From positions 3,427,484 through 3,491,483 of the forward strand of contig CP034977.1 of NCBI GenBank assembly GCA_004026145.2: 64,000 bases of DNA, in the 5' to 3' direction. Shown in pieces: positions 35,501 through 47,212 of this stretch; position 1 is the stretch's first letter; every line of letters begins with the position of its first letter. The notes beneath the pieces were generated by a model, which was not told the origin of the DNA, searched no databases, and was given only the letters and a program-made list of their open reading frames with translations. The position numbers and the translations under genes are program-made. Source of the DNA: Takifugu bimaculatus (lineage: Eukaryota; Chordata; Actinopteri; Tetraodontiformes; Tetraodontidae).

Positions 35501-38405
35501 AACCGAACACAAGCTGGACTGTAGTGAAAGATTAACAAAAAAAAAAAAAAATCCCCCAAAGCTAAAGACAGAGAAATATGATGACAAAATAATGAGTAGA
35601 GGAAGTCTAATCCTGAGTAGACGATGCTCAAGATCTAATCTTACACTCTCATAATTAAGTCATGACTCTGCTGCTCATGTAAAATAAAGGATGGAGAGCT
35701 ACAGTGGCAAGAGCAGACACTGCAGTCATATAACAAAAAAAGCTATTGTGAGAAGAGGGGGGGGGGGGGTCTGGGGTTGCCAGCACTGCGAACGATGGAT
35801 GGCTGCTGGGGTGGCGGCACACTCAGGGCAAAAAGCGCCCGGTAGATGTGTGTGTGCGAGGGGTGTATTTGTGTGTACACCCCCCTTCTGAAAGTGCTGC
35901 CCCTTCTCTTCTAAGAGATCCCTGCGGTCCTGGCAGGGGCAGCCTGCTCCGGCTTCAGGTTTATTTAAAGCTCCTCCTTGTATATTTAATGAACGGCTGT
36001 CTTGGCGAGGCGGCTGGCAGGCAGCGTGGAGAAGGAGAGCAGGATGCTAATGTGTGTGTTTAAGGGAGAGAGTGGAGAGGGTGTTATTACCATCTCCACT
36101 GTAATCAGGAGATCCTTGTTACCGGAGCAAGTGAGGAAAAACTGCTCTTATTGGGGCAACTTGTGCAGGAAGTTGAACTTGTTTCTGTCCTATGCTTAAT
36201 GTCTTGTTGACGAATGCAGGGTATATAACAATAAACCCATTTGTACGCACGCCACCCGCTCTGCTCCCCACGCCACCATGAATGTGCCAACCAGCGCCGG
36301 CTCACATGATATGATACCCTCGCCCCACCCCTGGCAACACCGCCAACACAAACAGTCATATTCCAGTGGCTCTCATTAGTCCCACCAAAGAGCTGACCCA
36401 GAATCAGCCCAGTCACATTAGGGCAAAGCTAAAAGACATGTCAAGACACACAGTTGTGTCAGAGTGTACGACCGGATACGGCGTTGGACTTTGGCCTGTC
36501 AACATGTGGAGCCCAGCAGCTGTGATTGGCCCGCGCGTGTGTGTGTGCATACATCAGATGTGTGTTGTTCCACAGTCACACATTAAATCCCTGATTGGAT
36601 TTCTTTTCAGTGGTCCTAGAAAATACTGTGTTCAGGGCAAATAGTCAATAAAGTTGTGTTCTTCTGAATGGCCAATAGCAACACCACAGGCTGCAGTCAG
36701 AACCACAACAACCTCGGGAATGATGAAAGAGAGCCAATAAACACCCACGTTAGCCCATATATGGCTATTAAATCTGTACGTAGAATAATATTAGCAGGAC
36801 AGGAACAGCCTAGAGGTTAGGACTTCTAATGGGTCTGGGTGGCTAGGATTCAAATCCAGTTATTCCCTCTGGAATAGCTTTAGCAGTATATTGTTGTCTT
36901 TAATCATAGATAATATAGTATAATAATAATAGCACAATACGCAATTAGCCAGCAACGTTATTTCAAACGACTCTGCATCCTTCAATCATCCTCACCCAGC
37001 TTTAATCTTCACACAAGGCAGCTACCACTTTCTTTCTAGACTAGATAATTAATCTAAACAAAGTTTAAATGATACTTGAGCATCCCAGTGACCTGCCATC
37101 CTGGCTCCCACTCGCCATAGCATTCCAGGCTAAGTGCTTTTGTCCTGATGAGACCGGAACACTCATTCAGCTGTACCAAGGTCATCTCTGTTAGCCACCC
37201 AGGTGACCCGCCTGTCTTCGGAGCCCTCGTCTATGCTAACGAGCCCAGTAGGGTGTGTGACCTTGCACCTGCGCCACAGCAGCGCGGCCCATATGGTTAA
37301 TGACTGAAATGTTCCCTAAGCCAACCAAAGTCACACCTCAAATTAGTGCAACGAATTTTTGAAGGACAAAAAGGTGTGTGTGTGTGAGAGAGAGAGTGAG
37401 AGAGATTCATCGGGTCTAATTTGTTTGCTCACAGGTCTCACTTTGAATATTTCACTCAGTTGCATTCTCTCTCTCTCTCTCTCTCTCTCGCTCTCTCTCT
37501 CTCGCTCTCTCTCTCTCGATGTCTCTCTTCTCTCAGTGAACCTTGGATAACTCTAGCAGCACAATGGCAGGATGCTATTAGAATTTAAAAGTGTGGGGTG
37601 AGAAGCCCCCGGGGGCTGACAGACCGAATGGTCAGAACCAGAGAGAGAGAGAAAGCTCGGAGCGCTCACAGGGCCAATAAAACACACCGCTGGTAGAGCG
37701 GGGGGGGAGGGGAGCTCGGAGGAAAGCTGGTAATGTCTAACTAGAAGGAGGGCAATGAGCATGTTTAGCAGGCCAGGGACGTGCAAGCATGTGTGTGTGT
37801 GTGTGTGTGTGTGTGTTGGTGTTTATGTGTGCGTGAAAGGAGTTCACACAGAGGCCTGGTGCAGCCAGGATGCCAAGAGTGATATTTCTTTACCCTGAGG
37901 GGCCAAAAAAGAGGTTCAGACACAGGGCACCCATCTAGTGCTCAGGGCTAGGACACAAAGGGCACCAAAACAGGCAGATCAGAACACAAAGTGGAAAAGA
38001 GACGGGGGGAATATGGGGTCTGTGCCCGTCTGCGTCTTCAGAAGTGTCAAAGGGACCACGGCTGGGATCATAGTTGACATGTTTTCAGGGCCCCTGGTGG
38101 CCCCGTGCTTTACTATTTAAAGATAAACATCTAAAGGGAGATACTGGCTAGCCTCTTCCACTGAAGGGTCCTCATGTGTGGCCTCTGTCTATGTCAGGGG
38201 GCCCCGGTCTGGTTGGCCCTGGTCGTCCACTGGCCTGGGGACATATGGGTGGACATGGCGGTGTCATAGACAGGTCACTGGTGGGGGGGGGGGGGGGGGG
38301 AGAGGATGAAAGGAGGTTGAAAGGTGAAGAAAGGGAGGAGAAGAGAGGTGCGATTGTGGACCCATAAGACTGGAGACTTGGATTTCTGGTGTCCTGGCAC
38401 TGACC

Positions 38406-38436
<31 letters not shown>

Positions 38437-40187
38437 ACACACTTTCACTCTCTCCAGCTGTGACCTACAGTCCACATGTTGACCAGGCGTCGGCAGAGGA
38501 ATGGGTCCAGGTTCCAGTGGATGCAAGGCAAGCAGGTGATGTAGAAGATCTCGTGTCCCATTCCTGCAGAGAACAGGAAGAGGAAGTGCAGCGGCCAGTT
38601 CCTCACCTCGTAGCGAGGCCGACTGCAGCCCTGCAAACACAAACACAAAATAGTGAGCAGCAGATGGTAATGGGGGGTTTGAGCTCAAATCCTTATTAAT
38701 AGAACAGCCCAATGACCCTGAGCGAAGAGCTAATCACCATCACCGTGCAAGTGTTGATGTGGGATTTTGGTTCTAGGCCTGTTTTTGGAACCTTTTTCGC
38801 CTTTGAAATCTTAGTTACGGTGCCTCCTGGTGACCAGAAATGTAGTATTTCTGGGTCAGATTTATCACTGAGGAGCAGACTTAGCTTTGGTACCAGAAGG
38901 GAAAAAACCAATAACTCTGGCTCATATAGAGAAGACTCCTGTTTACTAGTTTCCAACTTCAAAACTGAGCGTTGTGTTTTCAGAGCTGTTGTTTGTTTTA
39001 TCCCGGGGGGGGTTTCCATTAACACAAGCTCCATATCATCATAACGGAGCAAGGAGGAAGACGTTGCTCTGAAACCTTGGAGCCACAGCTGAACTGAACA
39101 TCTTCCACTTCACAGAAACGGCCTCTGGTCAGATGGAACAAAAACGGAACTGTTTCTCCACAATGTTATCATTGTGTTCTGAAGGAAGATGGAAAACACC
39201 GTCCCGAGAGTGGCGCAGCGGGCCGGGGGCCGGAGCACGAAGGAGACACAAATATGTGGACGATATCAGGAGATGGTTGTCAGTCCAATCCACCTCAATG
39301 GCCCAAAGTTGTGTCAATATGTTTTAAAGACAACAGATCCAATGTGGAGTCCCAGACCCAGAAAATGTAAAACATCCCACACAGCGCGTCATTGTGCAGC
39401 GGCGGCGCCTGACAGGAGCCTCATTAAAGCCGGTCCCACCTTGTCCTTTTAACTGACAGAACACTGGGCTTCTGTCTGTCTGTCTGTTGGCAGGATCTGT
39501 TCCTAACCTCACACTGACAGCTAATCTGGCTCCCCGGTGGCCTTTAAATCCATCTAATCCTTGCTCTGGTGGTTCATCACATCCTTGACAATTATAATGT
39601 AACAAGCACATATTTCCCTGTGCTTTTCTACGCTTCCTGCTCTCCTCTCACCCCGTTACCCCCCTGTCCTCCTCTCAATTCATGTCTAAACTATTATTAA
39701 ATGTAAATATCTGGCAGTCAGACACTGTGAAAACTGCCTGACAACAACCAGAAGGACTAGAAAAGCCAGTCGCCCTTGGCTTATCTAAACATCTCCCAAT
39801 AAACTTCAGACCTTGTTTAGAACAAGCGCTGCCTGGGCTGACATGAATCACACACACACACACACACACACGCACACACACACACACACGCACACACACA
39901 CACACGCACACACACACAGATAATGCCACCGTGTGTACTTCCTGGATTCGGAACACACTTACAATAGCTGCGCATCCATTGGCCTCGTTTTGAAAGTTTG
40001 AATTGTTATCCTGCTGCTCCCGTTTACCCCCGGGCGGTCCACGTGCTTTGCTGGAACGGCTCGCGGTTCCCGTGGGCGCGTGCGTCGCCCCGCCGTTGCA
40101 GTGCGCGCTCTCTACCAAGAAGAGGCCACATCGCTTCTGAAACCGGGCCACGAGCTCCGGGTTCTGCAGGTAGTCCAGGAGCTCCAG
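32600..40187 (-). CDS. sgpp2: Sphingosine-1-phosphate phosphatase 2
   Basis: ER membrane phosphatase that removes phosphate from sphingosine-1-phosphate. Five exons: 40187-39963, 38630-38469, 35311-35132, 33821-33744, 33145-32600, all joined in phase 0; total 1191 nt, 396 aa, close to the human 399. All three lipid-phosphatase motifs are present: K-x6-RP at residues 139-147 (KDLLKLPRP), PSTH with the catalytic His at 169, and SR-x5-H at 205-212 (SRLYTGMH). The long last exon encodes several membrane segments and ends with EIEVPYKFVTYTAVG. The N-terminus ELLDYLQNPELVARFQKRCGLF matches the family, but no in-frame ATG precedes it: the frame reads TAA at -4, then Pro-Glu-Thr, then CTG at 40187-40185. 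That CTG is taken as the start. Exons 1-2 are separated by 1.3 kb and exons 2-3 by 3.2 kb with repeats. Confidence 0.9.
33598..33614. repeat. Poly-C run in an sgpp2 intron
   Basis: A run of about 15 C, between sgpp2 exons 4 and 5. Confidence 0.85.
36795..36900 (+). repeat. tRNA-derived SINE
   Basis: An A-box-like CAGCCTAGAGGTTAGG followed about 33 bp later by a B-box-like GGATTCAAATCC and 'agttattccctctgga' is the typical head of a teleost tRNA-derived SINE. It sits in the sgpp2 intron between exons 2 and 3. Its tail is not clearly bounded. Confidence 0.6.
37465..37517. repeat. (CT)n repeat with CG interruptions
   Basis: Pyrimidine tract of TC units broken by regularly spaced 'cgc' words, in an sgpp2 intron. 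Confidence 0.9.
37791..37816. repeat. (GT)n microsatellite
   Basis: Thirteen GT units in an sgpp2 intron. Confidence 0.9.
38283..38300. repeat. Poly-G run
   Basis: Eighteen consecutive G, about 100 bp from a matching poly-C run at 38404-38422; the two could pair on one strand. Confidence 0.9.
38404..38442. repeat. Poly-C plus (CA)n beside sgpp2 exon 2
   Basis: Nineteen C followed by about ten CA units. The block lies 27 bp inside the intron after the donor of sgpp2 exon 2. Confidence 0.92.
39848..39919. repeat. Imperfect (CA)n with periodic CG
   Basis: CA run interrupted by 'cgca' at three places, in sgpp2 intron 1. Confidence 0.92.
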
Positions 40188-41505
40188 TGTTTCAGGTTAA
40201 ACACACACGCACGCACGCCGGCGCAGCACAGATGCGATCTGACAGACGCACAGGCAGCGACAGGTGCGGCCGCCGCGCGCCAAAGGTGTGCAGTGGGGGT
40301 GTGGCCACGAGGGTGTCCAACCGGTAATGTGGAATGGGAATGCGTTGGTCCGACCTTTATTCCGGGTGGGGTCGGTGCTATCTGAATCTGAGAGCACCTG
40401 TAAATCGCCGCGTGCCTCTGTAGACTCTGACGTCATTATATCCTTCCTGTTTGTTTTTTTGTGTTTGTTTTTTTTATGAAATATTTTAAATGTGTCCTTT
40501 TCATTTTGGCTGTAGGTTTCCTGTACGTCTTCACTGAAGCATAAACTATGTCGTCAAGAGATGAGTCATCCCCGGCGTTACCATGGTAACGCCACGGCGC
40601 TAGAGGACGTTATCAGGACCACTCCGAGCACCCTGGCACACGGTCAGTTAGTCCCCGGTGGAAAAGAGAGGCGTAACCTTTAATCCGAGATCAAATGTGC
40701 CTGGAGAAAACCTTCTTATCAAACGGAACTAAATTCTTTTTACGGTCAGCAGCAATTAACATTAGCATGATTAACATTCACCTGCGCTGTACTTAATGAA
40801 AGGGTCGTTAAGTACGTTCATCCTTAATAAATCTTGTTGGTTTTTTTTTAGTGCTAACTCTCTACATTTCCCCGCTCCTTTCATGTGCGCTTGATTGACA
40901 TGTGGATGCTTAATCTGGATTTAATAGGTCATCCCGGCTCTGTTTTTAGCCTCCTGCGAGGCGACGCGGGCCTGTTTGACTGGAACTTTTGCAGGCACGC
41001 TGTCAGCTGTGATGCTCTTTGTTACAGGGAACAGGGGACTGACGCACCGCTTGACCAAATCGGTGCTTCCTGTTGTCTGGAACGGTCTGCGTGGTTGGAT
41101 GGATGTCATAGCTGCGCCCGTGTGCGCCCACAGCGCCGAAAACTACACGCACGTACGCACACCTACACACAACACACACTCCCTCCCTCCCTCCCTCTTT
41201 CCTGTCTTGCTCTGTGCTTTGTGGGGTGCTCGGACTCGGGATGGAGCGGAGTCACCACCATTACATCATTTCCATTTCCTCGCTGCTCGACGCCAAACGC
41301 CAGTTTATCTGAATATTCAGCAGCCATTCAGAGCGCCGACGCGGTGCTTTTGGGGGATTATTAAGGCGCATCAGCCACAGCTGCGGGGACGATGGCGCTT
41401 CACTGAGGGCGAGGAAGGCAGAGGAAGGCAGAGGAGAGGAGGAGAGGCGTGCACCGTCATCAGCATCCGTCTGCCAGCTCCCTTTGTGTTCACCGGAGAA
41501 TGTGA
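40188..41505. promoter_or_regulatory. Head-to-head promoter interval, sgpp2 and RING gene
   Basis: The two coding starts face away from each other across 1.3 kb. The interval holds a palindromic CRE (TGACGTCA, 40428-40435), an AP-1 type site (ATGAGTCAT, 40561-40569) and a perfect RFX X-box palindrome (40574-40593). The right part (41.15-41.5 kb) is GC- and purine-rich and is probably the 5' UTR of the RING gene. No TATA box is evident. Confidence 0.55.
40574..40593. promoter_or_regulatory. Perfect RFX X-box palindrome
   Basis: GGCGTTACCATGGTAACGCC is a 20-bp perfect palindrome whose core GTTACCATGGTAAC fits the RFX family consensus (two GTNRCC half-sites, two-base spacer). It lies about 390 bp upstream of the sgpp2 start and 910 bp upstream of the RING gene. 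Confidence 0.7.
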
Positions 41506-42276
41506 ATGGCGAAAGATGACATGGCAGAGGTAGATTTGGCATCAAACGGAGTGGAACCCCCCGGCGAGCCCACCGCGGCGTTTCCCTACGAGGAGTACGA
41601 ATGCAAAATCTGCTATAATTATTTCGATCTTGACCGCCGGGCTCCGAAGATCTTGGAGTGCTTGCACACGTTTTGCGAGGAGTGCCTAAACACGCTGCAC
41701 CTCCGGGAGGAGCGGCCATGGCGCGTCAGCTGCCCGGTCTGTCGCCACCGGACTCCAGTGCCGGATTATCGGATACAAAACCTCCCCAACAACACCAAGG
41801 TGACGGAAGACTTCCCGCTTTACATCGACTCGGATCCGCTGCCTCAGGACGCTCTGCCGCCGTACCCGCCGCCTCTGCACCCGGCTCTGGTCGCCCTCCG
41901 GCGGGAGGAGGCGTCGGGGGCGTCCAGCGCCAGCCAGGCGACGCCGTCCACCACCGTGTCCACGGCCACCACGCTCTCCCAGGACTCGGTGCGCTACGAC
42001 AGCTGCCACAGCTGCAAGAGAGTGGCGCTGACGACCGGCTGCGTCTGCGTGATCTTCTCCTTCCTGTCCATGCTGGTGCTGCTGTTCATGGGCCTCATCT
42101 TTGTGCACAGTCACGGCATTCCTCCCTTGCCCGCGGGACCCATTTGCTTGTCGGTAGCCAGCATCCTGGCCATGTTCTCTGTGGTGGTCACGTGGCTGAT
42201 CTGCTGGCTCAAATACAGACCGGATCATGAGACGGGCCGCCCATCCACCACCAGTAACTCCAGAAGAAACGCCTGA
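41506..42276 (+). CDS. RING finger, two-pass membrane protein
   Basis: A single-exon gene of 256 aa, probably a membrane-bound E3 ubiquitin ligase. The N-terminal RING has all eight C3HC4 zinc ligands: C33, C36, C52, H54, C57, C60, C76, C79. A Pro/Ser/Thr-rich linker follows (about 95-165), then two hydrophobic helices at about 178-200 and 211-235, and a short polar tail. RING first and two helices near the end is the layout of the RNF152/RNF182/RNF183/RNF223-type group. The ATG is secure: an in-frame TGA sits directly before it (TGAATG). It may be the orthologue of a human RNF gene near PAX3 (RNF228 is possible), but I cannot confirm that. It lies between sgpp2 and pax3 with its own promoter interval; an AATAAA at 43713 suggests a 1.4-kb 3' UTR. 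Confidence 0.85.
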   Translation: MAKDDMAEVDLASNGVEPPGEPTAAFPYEEYECKICYNYFDLDRRAPKILECLHTFCEECLNTLHLREERPWRVSCPVCRHRTPVPDYRIQNLPNNTKVTEDFPLYIDSDPLPQDALPPYPPPLHPALVALRREEASGASSASQATPSTTVSTATTLSQDSVRYDSCHSCKRVALTTGCVCVIFSFLSMLVLLFMGLIFVHSHGIPPLPAGPICLSVASILAMFSVVVTWLICWLKYRPDHETGRPSTTSNSRRNA

Positions 42277-42956
42277 TACACTTCTGTTGTCCTGTGTATG
42301 CGTGTGTGCGTGCGCGTGTGTACATAATACTGAAAACTAACTGCCTACCCTTGCTCCCTTTACTCTTTTGTAGGAATAATTCTCGTAAATGGCCTTTCGT
42401 CACAGGAGCAAACACCCAAAGGCCTTGGTGCCCTTTAGCTGATCCTTGATAATCATTTCCTGTCTCGGTTATGCACTTTTGAAATTCTTGGTGACTGCGA
42501 ACCCAGCGAGGCTGGTCCGGCTTTTGGTGGCTTTGAGGACTGAATGTGCAGTGCTTGTTTCCAGGAATCGTTTCCCTATCATGATATGCACATCCCACTA
42601 TGCCAGTCACTGTATTATAGGAGTCCGTGGTGATTCACTGACATGTCAAACGCCACTGCTGTACAGCGATGACAGCGTTCACTCCCGTGACGCTGGTTTT
42701 CATGTGATGAGGGGGGGGTGTGTGTGTCTGAACGTGGTGCCTCTGACACGTCACCGTATACCAAATGCGAACTGTAAATAACCACAGCGGATGGGGATGC
42801 TCTCACTGAGCCCACGGGTTCCAAACGTGCGCCTCCTCCAGGCTTTAATCTTCTGATCTGGGAGCGTGCGTCTGTCCCATTGTGTGCATCCCTGGCTCCC
42901 CAAAGCTTTGCTCCTCTTAACTTTTCTTTGTAACAGAGGGTGGGGTGGTGGTGGGA

Positions 42957-42976
42957 GAGGGGGGGGGGGGGGGGGT
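42957..42976. repeat. Poly-G run
   Basis: About 17-18 consecutive G in the presumed 3' UTR of the RING gene. Confidence 0.85.
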
Positions 42977-43712
42977 CGGCCTCCTGAATCGTGTGCCTCA
43001 CCTCGCTTTTGAACGCCGCTACACCGTAATCGCCATCAAATTTATGCACTGCTCTCCTGTCACATGGCAGCACCTACGCTGGCAGGGATTCCCTCTTCCT
43101 GTTACTTCATCCGCACATCTGGAATCAACCCCACCCCAAAGAAAAACAAACAGGGTTTCCAGCACAGCACGACCTGCATCAGCTCCTAAACAGGGTCCTG
43201 ACCTTCACGTTGCTACAATCCTCGGTCCTTGTTCAATGTTCTCATGACACTGGTGGAGCTGCACCTTCACACTGACTCACAGGTCTGCTGAAGCACGTTC
43301 CAGACCGCAGGGGTGTGCTCGGCCTCCCTGGCTTTCCTCTTTATGGAATCTGGATGCTAAAGCCTTTTAATGTAAGCATTTATGCCCCCCCCCCTCCCCC
43401 CTTCCCTCCCCGCAGGCACGGCATCCCTACCTCACTGTACGACTGAGAAACAATCCAGCCCGAGTTTCATACGGACCCACGCTGGCTTCTATCAGCCTGT
43501 AGCCCCCCTCCCAGATGTCAGACAATGCACTTTCACCCTCTTATGTGGCACAGTAATGGGGTTTAGCAAATGTCAAATGTGTATTTATTTCAAAGGGATC
43601 TCCAAGATATTGGTTTTTCTGGGAATCTGTGGTTGTTGTGAAAGTATCAAACGTATTTGCACAGAGAAAATGTTCCTGACGTGCTGTTTTGCATACATAA
43701 ACACATTTCAGT

Positions 43713-43718
43713 AATAAA
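43713..43718 (+). terminator. Candidate poly(A) signal of the RING gene
   Basis: AATAAA, about 1.44 kb after the RING gene stop. No earlier plus-strand AATAAA was noticed. Confidence 0.45.
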
Positions 43719-44460
43719 GAAAAGAGGAATAACCTTTGGCTTCATTCTTGACGGACTATCCTCTCAGCAAAGCTGATTTTCTGAAGCTGTGTTACGTAAT
43801 ACCTGATGTTGCCCTGATGCAGCTGACATCCTGCCATGTAATCCTCAATATCGCCCACATCTAATGTATCAAAGAGGGAAAACACAAGCCACCACCTACA
43901 CTAGACACTAAATATTAATCAAATTTCCACTTGAAAGATAATTATTTCAATAATTTTCAGTATTAAATAAAAACGATATGTCCTTCCCGCTGCGTATCAA
44001 ATACGCCTCCTACTGGAGAGTAACTGATTCTACAAGCTATAAAAGTGAATAAATTCCTTTTATTCTAATTGCTTAATATTTCCTTTCTAGAAATTCCAGA
44101 GCTGCTTGAAGTTGACCTTTATAAATTTCTCATTACCTGCAACCTCACTGGTTTATTATTTTGTTTTTATACCTGCTCATAATTTAGAATTTATTCTTAG
44201 CCAATTTTCATTTAATTACCAAGGTTAGGGCATAATTTTAAAATGATTCCCCCCCAAAATACTCAAGATACTTAAAATCATTTAAAATTATAGCGATGGG
44301 ATTTAATCATTTTCAAGCTATTGAATTTTATTTGTTTTTGCAGAAAAACAACTTTTAGGTTTTTTCTTTTTGCCAAAACTGTCCAAAATTCCATCATCTA
44401 CGTTAAAAATGATCATTAATTAAAAAAAACAACTCATAAATGCAGCAGATTGCACCCCCC

Positions 44461-44464
<4 letters not shown>

Positions 44465-44516
<52 letters not shown>
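44465..44516. repeat. (CA)n microsatellite
   Basis: A 52-bp CA run in the pax3 upstream flank. Confidence 0.93.
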
Positions 44517-44520
<4 letters not shown>

Positions 44521-45370
44521 CATGAGGAAAACTACAGAAAACTGCATAATAATCGAGACTAATTATTTTAGCAGGACAATAATATTGTCATTATCATCTC
44601 TAGTTTGATGTGATTTTTAAAAAAAATTACTTAATAGCAAGTAATTGTACCGTAAGTTGTATTTAAAAGAAAAATAAAAAGGTTTTGAGTCCTGTTCACC
44701 TATTTTAATGGGTTCCATCAACAGACCTCAACGCTTCCGGTTTCTCCATCACGTCTAGTTCTGATAACGTGACCCATCTTTGTCCTTGTGATTTATTGGG
44801 TGCGATGGAGTTTAATTGATTTGTCAGCCTGCCCGTGAGTGTCCGGAGCTGCAGATGCAACGAGCGCTAATTTATTTCTCATCAAGGCAGATTTCTGACT
44901 TTGAATTTCATCCCCCGGCAATGGATTGGACACGGAGATTCAGTGTCGCTTTCAAAGTCGGGGCTGCAGTGTACACCATGACGTCCTCTGCTTTCCATTT
45001 GGCCCTTGTCCCCCCCCCCCCACTCCTTGGCTGTAATATCTCATTTCAATGGGATCACCGGCACTCTCACATCGTCACGTTCGTCTGCGTAAACACACTC
45101 ACAACTAACTGTTTGTACAACCCAAATCAGTTCAGACCGACTCTGATTGATTTCAGGTTGGTAGAAGACGCGACTTTTAAACGATTTTCCTTTAATGTCG
45201 GGACAACTGAAACGCGCTTTCTTTAATAAAAGTAACGTAAATAAGGAAATGCAGGTTAAAGAGGGTGAAACAGCAGCAAAGATGCTAAATACAATAGCAA
45301 CATAGCTGCACCTCCACACTCATTAGATCTGCCGGATACGGTTCATTTATAGTGTTATTTCTTCTTGTTT

Positions 45371-45386
45371 ATATATATATATATAT
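45371..45386. repeat. (TA)n run
   Basis: Eight AT units in the pax3 upstream flank. Confidence 0.8.
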
Positions 45387-45829
45387 TTAAAAAAGAATAC
45401 TTTAAAAGTAACTCCTGGGGGTTTACCAACATAAATGTAGTGGCCTTTTCTGGATCTTCGGGATTTGCCTGGAATTCCACTAAATTAATAATCATTTTAT
45501 GTCCCGTTGAACCAAAGTTTGCTCTCCTGCTTCAATACAAATAGAAAACACTCAAACAAACTCCCATTTCCACTCGGGGTTATGACAACTTGAAGGATTC
45601 ATCCTCTCATGCGCATAACAATGCGCGTATTCCAGATAATGACACCCTCCTTAGCAGGTGAAAGACCCCCGCCAGCCCTGCTTATTTTGAACCCAGCGTC
45701 CGTCCATTGTCCCCGCGCGTTTTTGACAGTAAAGTCGACATTTGAAGTGCGTTTTTTTCTATTCAAAGCCACCAAAAGAAGTCGGTGTTAATCGAAACCT
45801 ACTTAGCCTGTGGGATATCTCTTTCCAGA

Positions 45830-46170
45830 GTAAATTAAGGTGAATGACGGGGACTCCCGCATCCCCCGTCGAGCCCCGTTATTGGCCCGAAGACCCAAAG
45901 GTGAGTGGCTCGAGACTTGAAAGGGCTGATCAGGTGCTGCGTGGGGGAGATTCTCAGATGCAGATTTGCTCGAGAGTTTAAGGGATTTTCCTCAAAGGCC
46001 CGGACAGACAAAAGTACTCGTGCGTAATTTTCGGTCCTGCCATCTTGCTGCGCTGCCTCTCAAGGACGTAATTACTCAACTCGCCCAATAAACATTTGAT
46101 CTCCTCATTTATACCGGCCAACGTTTATTAATATCATCGGGGTGAATTTTGGCACCTTTACGCACTCGTG
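45830..46170. promoter_or_regulatory. Candidate pax3 upstream enhancer
   Basis: A repeat-free block about 1.4-1.8 kb before the pax3 ATG. It contains homeodomain-type words (GTAATTAC at 46068-46075, TTTATTAAT near 46125), E-box-like CAGGTG and an inverted CCAAT (ATTGG). The position is similar to the mouse Pax3 proximal neural-crest enhancers (about 1.6 kb upstream). Conservation could not be tested. Confidence 0.3.
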
Positions 46171-46864
46171 CGTAAAATAATAAGGACTCCCCATAGCTGA
46201 GCTGAAGACGATTCTTTCTTTTGTCTTTGGCAATAATATTGATTATTAGACGTTTGGGGATGGAAACAGAACCACTTGTCTTGGGCTAGACTGGCTTTAC
46301 GGTCGCTCTGGCGTCGTATCCTGCTGTGGCGCACGTCCCCCTTCAGATTGTTCTCGGCTGGCTGGTGCTGCAGCCTGAAAACCCCACAATAAATTCCTTG
46401 AGCTGCTCACACTCTAACACCATTTGCAGCATATACAAGCCACCGGGTGACAACAAATTACTGGTCGTGTGCGATGGTGCATAAACGCAGTTTGGCTGAA
46501 AAGACGAGAACATCATATGTTTGGTTCTCTTTTTGCATTGGAAGATGTGGTTTATCATCTGTTATGGTCAGAAGTGTGTTTTTATTATAATGGTTTATTA
46601 GATCCCAGAGATAAAGAACCCATATCAGGTAAACACTCGGGAAAACGTGCGAAGGTCATGCGCAAAATGCTAAAACATCACGTAACCGCCCAGTAATAAT
46701 TCACCAGTTAATGTTATTTACATAATCGGTTTATTTTCCGATTATCACCTTTGTCCTTCTTGAATAAAAAATACATTAGGTTTGATTCAATCTAAAGAAT
46801 TCTGGAGAAAAACAGCTGTTTTAACTCACTTGTGCTTTTTCTATCCTGCATAAGATAAGGAATT

Positions 46865-46888
46865 GGGGGGGGGGGGGGGGGGGGGGGG
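46865..46888. repeat. 24-base poly-G run
   Basis: Uninterrupted G24, about 730 bp upstream of the pax3 start codon; a likely G-quadruplex former. Confidence 0.92.
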
Positions 46889-47140
46889 TTGCATTAATCA
46901 TGGAAACTTCGCTTTTTGGGAGAAAGAAATCTGTTTGAAATTAAAATAAACACAAGGAAAATGAAAATAACTAATTAGCAAAACAACTGCCAGTCATTTG
47001 TCATCGTTTGCTACTAGATTCTTTGGCTTCCAACAAAATCTTTCAGAATTTGGAGACATTTAGTGTTAAATTCTGCAACGCTGACATCGTTTGGGATTTT
47101 TTCTCAATCGGCTCCTCTGTCCCGCGCAGCCGCGTCTCCG

Positions 47141-47212
47141 ATTGGCTGAAAGTTTTGGACTCCAGCCAATCTCTGCGCGCCGCTGCGCGCTGGATTTAAG
47201 ATCCCCGCCAAT
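47141..47212 (+). promoter_or_regulatory. pax3: pax3 core promoter with three CCAAT boxes
   Basis: An inverted CCAAT (ATTGG, 47141-47145) and two direct CCAAT boxes (47166-47170, 47208-47212) lie in a GC-rich block, with a weak TATA-like 'ggatttaagat' at 47192-47202. A transcript starting near 47225 would have a 5' UTR of roughly 370 nt. A short upstream ORF of ten codons (47230-47262) may lie at its very start. Confidence 0.5.

Noticed and set aside
40976..41533. A long frame overlapping the start of the RING gene
   Set aside because: Different frame from the conserved RING protein, no ATG at its start; it is 5' UTR sequence.
41686..42228. A 180-codon minus-strand frame across the RING gene
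   Set aside because: Antisense shadow of a GC-rich coding exon, His/Arg-rich with no domain.
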